Shown: positions 1 through 5,327 of the stretch, piece after piece | Layout: every line of letters starts with the position of its first letter | Position numbering within the stretch: the stretch's first letter is position 1 | Assembly: GCA_020054055.1 (NCBI GenBank) | Contig: JAGVLZ010000267.1 | Coordinates: forward strand, 1 to 5,558 | DNA: 5,558 bases | Reading direction: 5' to 3' | Source of the DNA: Phycisphaerales bacterium | Lineage (GTDB): Bacteria > Planctomycetota > Phycisphaerae > Phycisphaerales > UBA1924 | Translations under genes and position numbers: made by a program | Notes under the pieces: generated by a model | Database searches by the model: none | The model's input: the letters and a program-made list of their open reading frames with translations, nothing else | Told to the model about the DNA's origin: nothing

Positions 1-162
1 GGCCCCACCGGAGCACGCGATCAGGGTCATTGCCCCATCGACTTCGGTTCCACCCGTCAGCCTGCGCCAACGCAGGGCCACGCGACGGGCGAATCGGTCA
101 TCCCGGCGGAGTGATCCGATGGAGTCTGGACGGCGTTCATCGCCCGGGGATGGTTTTGTCAC
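1..162 (-). CDS. tilS: Probable tRNA(Ile)-lysidine synthase, N-terminal fragment (PP-loop ATPase)
   Basis: Reading the minus strand leftward gives an open frame with '...FARRVALRWRRLTGG' followed by 'MTLIACSGGA', where the window ends. A hydrophobic strand running into SGGA is the start of the PP-loop signature SGGxDS of N-type ATP pyrophosphatases; Ala at the fourth place is common in TilS. TilS adenylates C34 of tRNA-Ile2 and replaces the C2 oxygen with lysine, so that the anticodon reads AUA; it acts in the cytoplasm. About 50 residues precede the motif, an N-terminal extension. The only in-frame ATG (28-30) sits directly before the motif and would remove the conserved-looking 'RRLTGG' segment, so I favour a GTG start at 160-162 (or 166-168). 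Neither GTG has a clear Shine-Dalgarno sequence. TtcA, ThiI or another PP-loop enzyme cannot be excluded, because the diagnostic downstream part is missing. The gene is divergent from the one at 253. Confidence 0.58.
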   Translation of the reverse strand, partial: MTKPSPGDERRPDSIGSLRRDDRFARRVALRWRRLTGGTEVDGAMTLIACSGGA

Positions 163-252
163 GACCACGGGAGGATCGTACCGATCAAAGCGGGTTGTGA
201 TCCGGCATGGAGTGCCGGGGAGGTTTGGTTCGCCGCGGAGGTACGGCTCGGC

Positions 253-765
253 ATGATGGGGTCGCTCGCTCAACTTGGATTCCTGGCGTCGGCCCCGATG
301 TGGCTGGCCGCCATGCTGTTGGTCGGCGGGGGCGTACTGCTCGCATGGCCGATGATCCGTCGGCGGGTGGCGGCACGGGCGGCCTCAGCGCGGGAACGTC
401 GCGTGCCGACGATCGTGGAGCGAGTCCAGGTTATCGAGACGACCGCCAGGCAGCGCGAAGAGTTGGAAGCGCTCATCGCAGAGGCGAAGGAGACAATCCG
501 GCTTGGCTGCGCCCAACTCGACGAGCGGCTGGATCGGCTCGAGCGATCGAGCGCGGCGAAAACCACACCGGAGTCCAACGGGCACATCCACGTTCGAGCC
601 GCGTACCCCGCCGACGGCCCGGCTGCGTTGAGCGACACCTCCGATCCGGTGATGCGCGAGGTGTACGCGCTCGCCGACGAGGGGAAATCGGCGATGGAGA
701 TCGCCACGCAACTGGATGAGCACGCGGGGAAGGTCGAGTTGATGCTGGCGCTGCGAAGAGTCTGA
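253..765 (+). CDS. Membrane-anchored coiled-coil protein with C-terminal helix-turn-helix-like segment
   Basis: This is a 170-residue protein of unknown function. Residues about 8-33 form one hydrophobic membrane segment ('MWLAAMLLVGGGVLLAW'). An Arg-rich stretch follows (36-50: RRRVAARAASARERR), which places the C-terminus in the cytoplasm by the positive-inside rule. Residues about 55-98 are charged, with heptad-like Leu/Ile spacing (REELEALIAEAKETI, LDERLDRLE), and are probably coiled coil. A polar linker (100-130) leads to residues 132-168, 'VMREVYALADEGKSAMEIATQ' then 'KVELMLALRRV'. That pattern (ALadeG.sa.EIA...., then hELmLALRR) resembles the C-terminal HTH-like module of DUF2802 and DUF6115 membrane proteins; this is recognised from memory, not searched. 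The ATG at 253 is preceded by GGAGGT at 237-242, 10 nt upstream; ATG 256 is an alternative. The gene converges on the ureohydrolase gene, with 26 bp between the stops and no obvious terminator. Confidence 0.8.
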   Translation: MMGSLAQLGFLASAPMWLAAMLLVGGGVLLAWPMIRRRVAARAASARERRVPTIVERVQVIETTARQREELEALIAEAKETIRLGCAQLDERLDRLERSSAAKTTPESNGHIHVRAAYPADGPAALSDTSDPVMREVYALADEGKSAMEIATQLDEHAGKVELMLALRRV

Positions 766-791
766 CGGAGCCCCGAGCGCCCGCGACGGGT

Positions 792-1760
792 TCACATGGC
801 GCTGCGCCGCCGCAACGCATCGAGACACAGAATCTCGAAGATGACGTGCGCCGCCAGCAGCGACGTGATCCCCTGCGGGTCGCGGTCGGGGAGCACTTCG
901 ACCAGATCGGCGCCGACGATATTCGGCGGGCTATTCTGCGTGCCGAGTCGGCGGAGGAGCACAAACGCCTCCGACGATGACAGCCCGCCGATGCTGGGGG
1001 TCCCGGTGCCGGGGGCGAAGGCCGGGTCGATGACATCGATATCAAAGGTGAGGTAGGCGGGGCGATCGCCGAGTTTCTTGAGGAAGGCGTCGAGGCGCTT
1101 TGGACCGTCCGACGCGAGGTCTTCGCGCGTGACGATGGTGACGCCGTGTTTCCGAGAATAGTCGAGGTCGCGGGGCGAGTTCAGCGGCCCCTTGATGCCG
1201 ATGCTGAGCATGTGCTTCGGGTCGATGAGCCCCTCTTCGATCGCGCGGATGAAGGGGGAAGCGTGCGAGTGGCGGCGGCCGAAGGTCTGGTCGGTGGTGT
1301 CGAGGTGTGAGTCGAAGTGAATCAGAGCGAGGGGGCGCTTTCCGGCGTGTCGCGCGTGGGTGGCGCGCAGGTTGGCCAGGGCGATGGAATGATCCCCGCC
1401 GACGGCGAAGAGTCGGGTGGACCTCGGGTCGCCAAGCCCCGATGCAAAGTCGGCGACACAGGCCACGTTGGCTTCGAGGTCGTAGGGAGTGGTGGGGGAG
1501 TCCCCCGCGTCGGCGAGACTCAGGATGTCGGTGAGCATCAGGTCGTGGACGGCGTGGTAGGGCTTGACGTACTGGGATTCGGCGCGGATGGCGCGCGGGG
1601 CGAAGCGCGCACCGGGGCGGTAGGTCACTCCCGAATCGAAGGGTACGCCGTAGAGAGCCCAATCGACGGGTCGATGTTCGCGTGCGACATCTTCGAGGCG
1701 CGGGTATCGGCAGAAGGTGGCGATCCCGGCGAATCGTGGGGTGAGGCGGGGATTGGGCAT
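792..1760 (-). CDS. speB: Agmatinase/arginase-family ureohydrolase (binuclear Mn enzyme)
   Basis: Ureohydrolases split a guanidino compound (agmatine, arginine, guanidinobutyrate and similar) into urea and an amine, using two Mn ions. From the ATG at 1758-1760 the protein has 322 residues, normal for the family. The N-terminus 'FAGIATFCRYPRLED' and 'GVPFDSGVTYRPGARFAPRAI' is agmatinase-like. The ligands are all present: GGDHS (His124), DSHLD (Asp150, His152, Asp154) and DIDVID (Asp240, Asp242), followed by 'DPAFAPGTGTPSIGGLSSSE'. The usual DAHxD motif has Ser for Ala here, a conservative change. An in-frame ATG at 1821-1823 would add 21 residues (MRRSAPPRPKADRG...) that are low-complexity and rich in codons such as AGA, AGG and CGA, so I judge it less likely. 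Neither start has a good Shine-Dalgarno sequence, although a G8 run lies upstream of the longer one. The symbol reflects the family; the true substrate cannot be told from sequence. It is divergent from the ATPase gene and convergent with the gene at 253. Confidence 0.9.
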   Translation of the reverse strand: MPNPRLTPRFAGIATFCRYPRLEDVAREHRPVDWALYGVPFDSGVTYRPGARFAPRAIRAESQYVKPYHAVHDLMLTDILSLADAGDSPTTPYDLEANVACVADFASGLGDPRSTRLFAVGGDHSIALANLRATHARHAGKRPLALIHFDSHLDTTDQTFGRRHSHASPFIRAIEEGLIDPKHMLSIGIKGPLNSPRDLDYSRKHGVTIVTREDLASDGPKRLDAFLKKLGDRPAYLTFDIDVIDPAFAPGTGTPSIGGLSSSEAFVLLRRLGTQNSPPNIVGADLVEVLPDRDPQGITSLLAAHVIFEILCLDALRRRSAM

Positions 1761-1835
1761 GGCGGTCCGAGGCGTCGGAGCGCCCCTGTCGGCCTTCGGT
1801 CTCGGTGGGGCGGATCGTCGCATGGTCCGAGTCTA

Positions 1836-1843
1836 CCCCCCCC
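1836..1843. repeat. C8 homopolymer tract in the divergent intergenic region
   Basis: Eight consecutive C residues lie between the ureohydrolase gene and the secretion ATPase gene. On the minus strand they form a G8 run 13-20 nt upstream of the alternative ureohydrolase ATG at 1823. Such tracts are prone to slippage in replication and to sequencing error. Being non-coding under the preferred starts, a length change would alter promoter spacing and not a reading frame. Confidence 0.9.
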
Positions 1844-1885
1844 GGAAGAGGAGTGCCGTTCCGCGCCCGCCCGCTGGGAACTGCT

Positions 1886-1891
1886 TAGAAT
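1886..1891 (+). promoter_or_regulatory. Candidate -10 element for the FHA-GspE gene
   Basis: TAGAAT is a 5-of-6 match to the TATAAT consensus and stands out in a GC-rich stretch, 36 nt before the preferred ATG at 1928. A TG pair lies at 1882-1883, one base too far for an ideal extended -10. I see no convincing -35 box at 16-18 nt spacing, so this is a weak call. Confidence 0.3.
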
Positions 1892-1910
1892 GCCGGGAGT
1901 CGGACGTTCG

Positions 1911-1916
1911 GGAGGT
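1911..1916 (+). promoter_or_regulatory. Ribosome binding site deciding the FHA-GspE start
   Basis: GGAGGT lies 11 nt before the ATG at 1928 but only 2 nt before the in-frame GTG at 1919. The spacing makes the ATG the usable start and the GTG implausible. Confidence 0.75.
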
Positions 1917-1927
1917 TCGTGCGCGCG

Positions 1928-3556
1928 ATGGCTACGTTCAAACTGGTTTGCAGCAATGACAAGGTGGGTTCGCTCGAACTCGGCGCGGCGAGCGTCGCGA
2001 TCGGTCGGCACCCGGACAACGACATCCCCCTGAAGGATGACGATGTGGCGTCGCGCTTTCACTGCGTCATCGAGCCGGGGGCGAACGGGCAGTATGTGCT
2101 GAAGGACCTCGGCTCGCGGAACGGCACGCGCATCAACGGCGAGGCGGTGAGTTCCGCCGCGATCAATCCGGGCGATGTGATCGTTGTGGGCAAGCACACC
2201 TTCTCGGTCGCGGCGGAGGAGCCGAAGCCGCTCGCGATGAAGGAGTTCGCCGCGAAGAAGGTGGTGCGAAACGGCGATGAGGACGATGGCTCGCCCTGGG
2301 CGGTGGAACTCCGGAACATCCTCGACGCGCTCCCCCCCAAGCAGGCGCAACTCGAGTTCATCCAGTTGGTCGACGCCGGGGGGAACCGGAGCGAGGCGCT
2401 CCGGGGCGAGGGGCAGGGCTCGACCGCGGTGCGACTGATGCTGTTGACCGGCTCGAAGACGCGCGCGACGGACATCCACTGCGAGCCGAAGGGGGACACC
2501 TATTCGGTTCGCATGCGCGTGGATGGTCAGATGGTCCACATCGTCGAGTTGCCGAGGGTGGTGGGTGACTTGGCGCTCGGCTTGATCCGCAACGCGTGCC
2601 AGATGCAGCAGGCGCCGCGCGACGCGACGCTCGACGGCCACTTCGCGACGCGGTTCCCCGACCGCAAGGTGGATTATCGCGCGTCGTTCACGCCGACGGT
2701 GCATGGGCACAAGTTGGTGGCAAGAATTCTCGACGAGCGGATTGCGCCGCAGTCGCTCTCTGAAATCCACATGCCGATCTACATGCTGGAGCGCATCAGG
2801 AAGGCGTGCCAGAACGACGCGGGGATGATCCTCGCCTGCGGGCCGACGGGCTCGGGCAAGACGACAACGCTGTACAACGCGCTCCGCGAGATCGACCGTC
2901 AGCGCCGCAACGTCGTCACCATCGAAGACCCCGTCGAGTACACGATCGACAACGTCACGCAGATCCCGGTCGGGCACAACAACACCTTCGGCGACATCCT
3001 GCGGTCGGTGCTGCGGCAGGACCCGGACGTGATCCTGGTGGGCGAGGTCCGCGACGGCGAGACGGCGCGAACGGCGGCACAGGCCGCGATGACGGGCCAC
3101 GTCGTCTTCTCGACGGTCCACGCGAAGGACACGATCGGCGCGGTCTTCCGTCTGCTCGACCTGGGGATCGAGCCGTACCTGGTCGCGAACTCGATGGACG
3201 TGATCATCGCGCAGCGCCTCATCCGCGTGCTGTGCGAGTATTGCAAGCGGCCGGTGAAGGTGACGCCCGGCCAATCGACGCGGATCGGCAGGTTCCTCGA
3301 AGGGAAGACGGAGGTCTTCGCGGCGACGGGGTGCGCGCGGTGCCTTCGGACGGGGTTCAACGGCCGACGCGCGGTCTTCGAGATGCTCGATTTCAACGAC
3401 GAACTGCGCGATTGCGTGCTGAACATGCCGACGATCGCGCAGATGAAGAAGATCATCGAGCAGGGGGTCTTCACCACGCTCCAGCAGTCCGGCTGGCTCA
3501 TGGCGGCCCGGGGCGTGACGACGCTGGACGAGGTCGAGCGCGTGACGGGGATGTGA
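1928..3556 (+). CDS. gspE: FHA domain-GspE/PilB-type secretion ATPase fusion
   Basis: This is a hexameric ATPase of the GspE/PulE/PilB family, which drives pseudopilus or pilus assembly from the cytoplasmic face of the inner membrane; 542 residues from ATG 1928. Residues about 2-95 are an FHA (phosphothreonine-binding) domain: 'VAIGRHPDNDIPL' (Arg27), 'VASRFH' (Ser43, Arg44, His46) and 'GSRNGTRING' (63-72). A linker of about 80 residues follows; the usual MshEN/T2SSE N-terminal domain is not seen. The catalytic part is complete: DIHCEP (182-187), Walker A GPTGSGKT (305-312, Lys311), the Asp box TIEDPVEY (around Glu333-Asp334), Walker B 'DPDVILVGEVRD' (Glu373), the His box 'GHVVFSTVHAKD', and a zinc motif C-x2-C-x29-C-x2-C (Cys436, 439, 469, 472) with spacing typical of GspE. 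A pseudopilin-like gene follows after 64 bp. No inner-membrane platform gene (gspF/pilC) is visible. Whether it serves a type II secretion system or a type IV pilus cannot be decided here, so the symbol is a family label. Confidence 0.95.
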   Translation: MATFKLVCSNDKVGSLELGAASVAIGRHPDNDIPLKDDDVASRFHCVIEPGANGQYVLKDLGSRNGTRINGEAVSSAAINPGDVIVVGKHTFSVAAEEPKPLAMKEFAAKKVVRNGDEDDGSPWAVELRNILDALPPKQAQLEFIQLVDAGGNRSEALRGEGQGSTAVRLMLLTGSKTRATDIHCEPKGDTYSVRMRVDGQMVHIVELPRVVGDLALGLIRNACQMQQAPRDATLDGHFATRFPDRKVDYRASFTPTVHGHKLVARILDERIAPQSLSEIHMPIYMLERIRKACQNDAGMILACGPTGSGKTTTLYNALREIDRQRRNVVTIEDPVEYTIDNVTQIPVGHNNTFGDILRSVLRQDPDVILVGEVRDGETARTAAQAAMTGHVVFSTVHAKDTIGAVFRLLDLGIEPYLVANSMDVIIAQRLIRVLCEYCKRPVKVTPGQSTRIGRFLEGKTEVFAATGCARCLRTGFNGRRAVFEMLDFNDELRDCVLNMPTIAQMKKIIEQGVFTTLQQSGWLMAARGVTTLDEVERVTGM

Positions 3557-3620
3557 CGCCGCGAGAACTCCGCGCCGGCCCTTGCGAAGGCGGGGCACGG
3601 ATTCGGCCGATAGATCGGGC

Positions 3621-4223
3621 ATGGGCCGTCGGAGTGGCCATCGCGCGTTCACGCTGCTCGAGATGCTGGTCTGCATCGCGGTGATCGCGGTGCTGATCGG
3701 GCTGCTGATGCCCGCGTTGTCGAGCGTGCGGGCCTCGCGCGATCGCACGGGATGCCTGGCGCACCTGCGAACGCTCGGGCAGGCGGTGCGGATGCATCGG
3801 GGGGACTTCGATGGGCTGCTGCCCTACGCCGATCGGCCGGTCGATGTTCAACGTGAACACCTTGATCCGCTCAGGGCGCTCGCGGAGCGGCTCGATGTTC
3901 AGACTCCAAGCGTTGATGAGCGCGGCACGACCCGGGCCGGGCCACCGTTTGTTTGTCCGTCTGATTCGGACGATGCGGCAGAGCGCGGGACGAGTTACTG
4001 GTACACGCCTCACGACCTCATGGCGCTCTGGCCCCGCCCATTCGCGCAGCGCGCCGCGACGGTGTGGCTGGAGCGCGATCCGATGGTCGTGATCTTCCAC
4101 GATTCGGGGCGGTGGCACGGCGGGGGGCTGGTGGGCGTTCCACTCACGGGGATGAACGTGTTGCGGCTGGACGGCGGGGCCGAGGCGGGTCGGGCGGGGC
4201 TGAGCGTTAATCCGCGGCATTAG
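3621..4223 (+). CDS. Prepilin-type (pseudopilin-like) protein with class III leader
   Basis: This is a 200-residue protein starting 'MGRRSGHRAFTLLEMLVCIA'. The short basic leader, the cleavage context A|FTLLE (Glu at +5 of the mature protein) and about 20 hydrophobic residues ending 'LIGLLMPALSSVRASR' match a prepilin peptidase substrate that becomes a pilin or pseudopilin subunit. Ala, not Gly, precedes the cut; this variant is frequent in planctomycete pseudopilins. A charged helix (LAHLRTLGQAVRMHRGDF) follows, then a globular part ending 'SGRWHGGG...MNVLRLDGG'. That ending recalls the H-X9-DG C-terminal motif of planctomycete prepilin-type proteins, but with wider spacing (17 residues between His and DG). 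The ATG at 3621 gives a leader of normal length; a TTG at 3582 would add 13 charged residues. The Shine-Dalgarno sequence is weak. The gene lies 64 bp behind the ATPase gene on the same strand with no terminator seen, so co-transcription is likely. Confidence 0.85.
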   Translation: MGRRSGHRAFTLLEMLVCIAVIAVLIGLLMPALSSVRASRDRTGCLAHLRTLGQAVRMHRGDFDGLLPYADRPVDVQREHLDPLRALAERLDVQTPSVDERGTTRAGPPFVCPSDSDDAAERGTSYWYTPHDLMALWPRPFAQRAATVWLERDPMVVIFHDSGRWHGGGLVGVPLTGMNVLRLDGGAEAGRAGLSVNPRH

Positions 4224-4230
4224 GACGGTT

Positions 4231-4260
4231 CCGGCGCGATTTCGCAGGGAATCGCCGCGG
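4231..4260 (+). terminator. Possible hairpin terminator after the pseudopilin gene
   Basis: Bases 4231-4241 pair with 4250-4260 at 9 of 11 positions (two adjacent mismatches inside the stem), with an 8-nt loop, starting 8 nt after the stop codon. There is no T run directly behind it; the nearest TTTT is about 24 nt further on. It may be a Rho-type or weak terminator, or only an mRNA 3'-end structure. Confidence 0.35.
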
Positions 4261-4377
4261 CCGCTCGAAGATTCGTCTGGATGTTTTGATCCGGGCGGTT
4301 GAAACGCTTGCGGGCGTCGCATTGGAGCATGAAGCCCGACGGGCGGCCGATCATCCGGGTCGAGGTTTGCCGCTCGC

Positions 4378-4392
4378 GGGTTCGCCGAACCC
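4378..4392. repeat. Perfect 7-bp inverted repeat with one central base
   Basis: GGGTTCG-C-CGAACCC lies 51 nt upstream of the ATG at 4443. In RNA it can fold as a 6-bp stem with a 3-nt loop; in DNA it could be an operator. No known regulator site is recognised. It contains GTTC-N3-GAAC, which is not the order of the LexA box. Confidence 0.5.
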
Positions 4393-4406
4393 TGAAACCA
4401 AACGCT

Positions 4407-4434
4407 TCACTCCAAGGAGTGAGCACCAAAGGAG
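4407..4434 (+). promoter_or_regulatory. 5' leader hairpin followed by the ribosome binding site of the secreted protein gene
   Basis: Bases 4407-4412 pair with 4417-4422 (TCACTC / GAGTGA) around a CAAG loop, with a possible T-G pair outside. The hairpin contains an AAGGAG (4414-4419) that mimics a Shine-Dalgarno sequence. The true site is AAAGGAG at 4428-4434, 8 nt before the ATG at 4443. The tandem arrangement could act as a standby or decoy ribosome site; that role is inferred. Confidence 0.5.
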
Positions 4435-4820
4435 AACTTCCCATGTTCCGCGCGATCAGTTCATCCACCGTTCGATTGCTCAGCGCCGCGGCGCTCGCCG
4501 CGACGGTCGCCGGGGCCGCGCTGGCCACCGACACCGAGCGCATGAATGTCAGCAGCAGCGAGGTTCAGAGCGCCGTGCAGGCGTTCCCGACCTCGTTCGT
4601 CAGCCCCGACGGCCGATTCGTCGGCTTCCGCAGCGTTTCGACCAACATCGGGTTCGACTCGAACGGCACCGTCGCCGACGTGTACGTCCGGGGCTTCCCG
4701 GGCGACACATGGGGCGCGGGCACCGAGGGCTCGACCACTTGCTCCACGACCGATGCGGCCCCCGATGTCTGGTACCACTTCTTCGCCTCATGCACCGGCC
4801 AGGCGACGATCGACACCGTG

Positions 4821-4829
4821 GACTCGTCT
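4821..4829 (+). other. Apparent one-base deletion (frameshift site)
   Basis: Upstream, the coding phase starts codons at positions divisible by 3 (GAC 4821, TCG 4824, TCT 4827). Downstream, the coherent protein uses codons starting one base earlier (TAT 4829, GAC 4832, ACG 4835). A single missing base after TC at 4827-4828 would join 'VDSS' to 'YDTMLSV', the continuity expected for this domain. No slippery heptamer or homopolymer is present. Confidence 0.75.
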
Positions 4830-5020
4830 ATGACACGATGCTCTCGGTCCACACCGACTGCCCCGGCACCGAAGCCAACCAGATCATCTGCAAAGACGAC
4901 ACCAACGCGACAAATGGCGACCTCGACTCCCGCGTGGCCCTCTTCGTCCAGCAGCGCCCGCGCTATCAGGTCCGCGTCTCGGGCTTCAGCCTCAACAGCG
5001 GGTTCTACGCCCTGACGCTG

Positions 5021-5218
5021 GGCGACTGCTCGCCCTGCTTCCCCGGCAACGCGGACAAGATCGCCCCCGGCACCGTCAACTTCGCCGACGTCACCAGCGT
5101 CCTTGCGAACTTCGGATTCGTCTACGCCGTCTCGGGCGAAGGCGACGCCGACTGCAACGGCACGGTGAACTTCGCCGATGTGACGGAAGTCCTGTCGAAC
5201 TTCAACTCGACCTGCAGC
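5021..5218 (+). other. Dockerin-like double repeat at the C-terminus of the secreted protein
   Basis: Sixty-six residues contain two copies of a calcium-loop-plus-helix unit. The second, 'GDADCNGTVNFADVTEVLSN', has the regular D-x-D-x-N-G spacing. The first, 'GNADKIAPGTVNFADVTSVL', has two extra residues in the loop and Asn for the first Asp, so it may bind calcium poorly. Four Cys residues (CSPC, DADC, STCS) could form disulphides outside the cytoplasm. Such tails are common on secreted planctomycete proteins, where their partner is unknown. Confidence 0.7.
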
Positions 5219-5279
5219 TGAGTGATTCCTGACATCCCGCGAAGCGAGCGCACACCAACGCTTCTTCTTCGAGACGACT

Positions 5280-5308
5280 CCGCCCGCGGGAACGCGGGCG
5301 GCGTTTTT
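5280..5308 (+). terminator. Intrinsic (Rho-independent) terminator
   Basis: A perfect 9-bp GC stem (CCGCCCGCG / CGCGGGCGG, 5280-5288 with 5293-5301) closes a GGAA (GNRA-type) tetraloop. A short GC-containing step and five T residues (5304-5308) follow. It ends the secreted protein gene, 58 nt after the stop. On the minus strand the stem lies 26 nt past the stop of the gene from the right but has no T run, so it is a good terminator in the plus direction only. Confidence 0.88.
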
Positions 5309-5327
5309 CTATTCTTCACGAGATGGG

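Larger units (their letters stand above)
4224..4442 (+). other. Gene-free leader region between the pseudopilin gene and the secreted protein gene
   Basis: These 219 bases hold no coding frame that I trust. They contain an imperfect hairpin just after the pseudopilin stop (4231-4260), an inverted repeat GGGTTCG-C-CGAACCC (4378-4392), a small hairpin CACTC-CAAG-GAGTG (4408-4421) and the ribosome binding site of the next gene (4428-4434). A TTGAAA at 4299-4304 could be a -35 box, but no matching -10 is visible. Confidence 0.6.
4443..5221 (+). pseudogene. Secreted repeat protein with dockerin-like C-terminus, interrupted by a frameshift
   Basis: The start is ATG 4443, with AAAGGAG 8 nt upstream. 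Residues 1-28 are a Sec signal peptide (hydrophobic LLSAAALAATVAGAALA, probable cut ALA|TD). Residues about 32-83 resemble one TolB/PD40-type propeller blade ('FVSPDGRFVGFRSVSTNIG', 'ADVYVR'). Residues from about 95 resemble a PPC-like beta domain ('TTDAAPDVWYHFFASCTGQA'). After 'TIDTVDSS' (4821-4829) the homologous sequence continues one base earlier, as 'YDTMLSVHTDCPGTEANQI' from 4829. Restoring one base would give 259 residues. The tail carries two repeats, 'GTVNFADVTSVLANF' and 'GTVNFADVTEVLSNF'. Uncorrected, translation runs out of frame to a stop at 5013-5015 and loses the tail. The protein should be exported; no catalytic domain is visible and its role is unknown. A sequencing or assembly error is as likely as a real pseudogene. 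A strong terminator follows at 5280. Confidence 0.75.

Noticed and set aside
207..719. Second plus-strand open frame overlapping the small membrane protein
   Set aside because: Arg/Gly-rich composition and no ribosome site. The frame starting at 253 has a membrane segment, a coiled coil and a good GGAGGT.
1919..1927. GTG start three codons before the preferred ATPase ATG
   Set aside because: It is only 2 nt from the GGAGGT, too close to be used; ATG 1928 also begins the FHA strand naturally.
2332..2338. C7 run in the ATPase gene as a phase-variable site
   Set aside because: The reading frame is intact across it, and runs of Pro codons are expected at this GC content.
3582..3620. TTG start adding 13 residues to the pseudopilin
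   Set aside because: The ATG at 3621 gives a prepilin leader of normal length, and the added residues have no feature.
1625..3748. A 707-residue open frame on the minus strand opposite the ATPase gene
   Set aside because: It is Arg/His-rich with no recognisable domain and lies antisense to a gene with every GspE motif. It is a GC-bias shadow.
4378..4392. LexA-type operator
   Set aside because: The half-sites are in the wrong order (GTTC...GAAC) and spacing for known LexA boxes.
4286..4828. Upstream extension of the frame that encodes the dockerin-like tail
   Set aside because: Before about 4829 this phase gives Arg/His-rich, unordered sequence, while the other phase gives a ribosome site, a signal peptide and domains.
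4820..4832. Programmed -1 ribosomal frameshift
   Set aside because: GAC TCG TCT ATG offers no X XXY YYZ slippery heptamer and no clear downstream stimulatory hairpin was seen.
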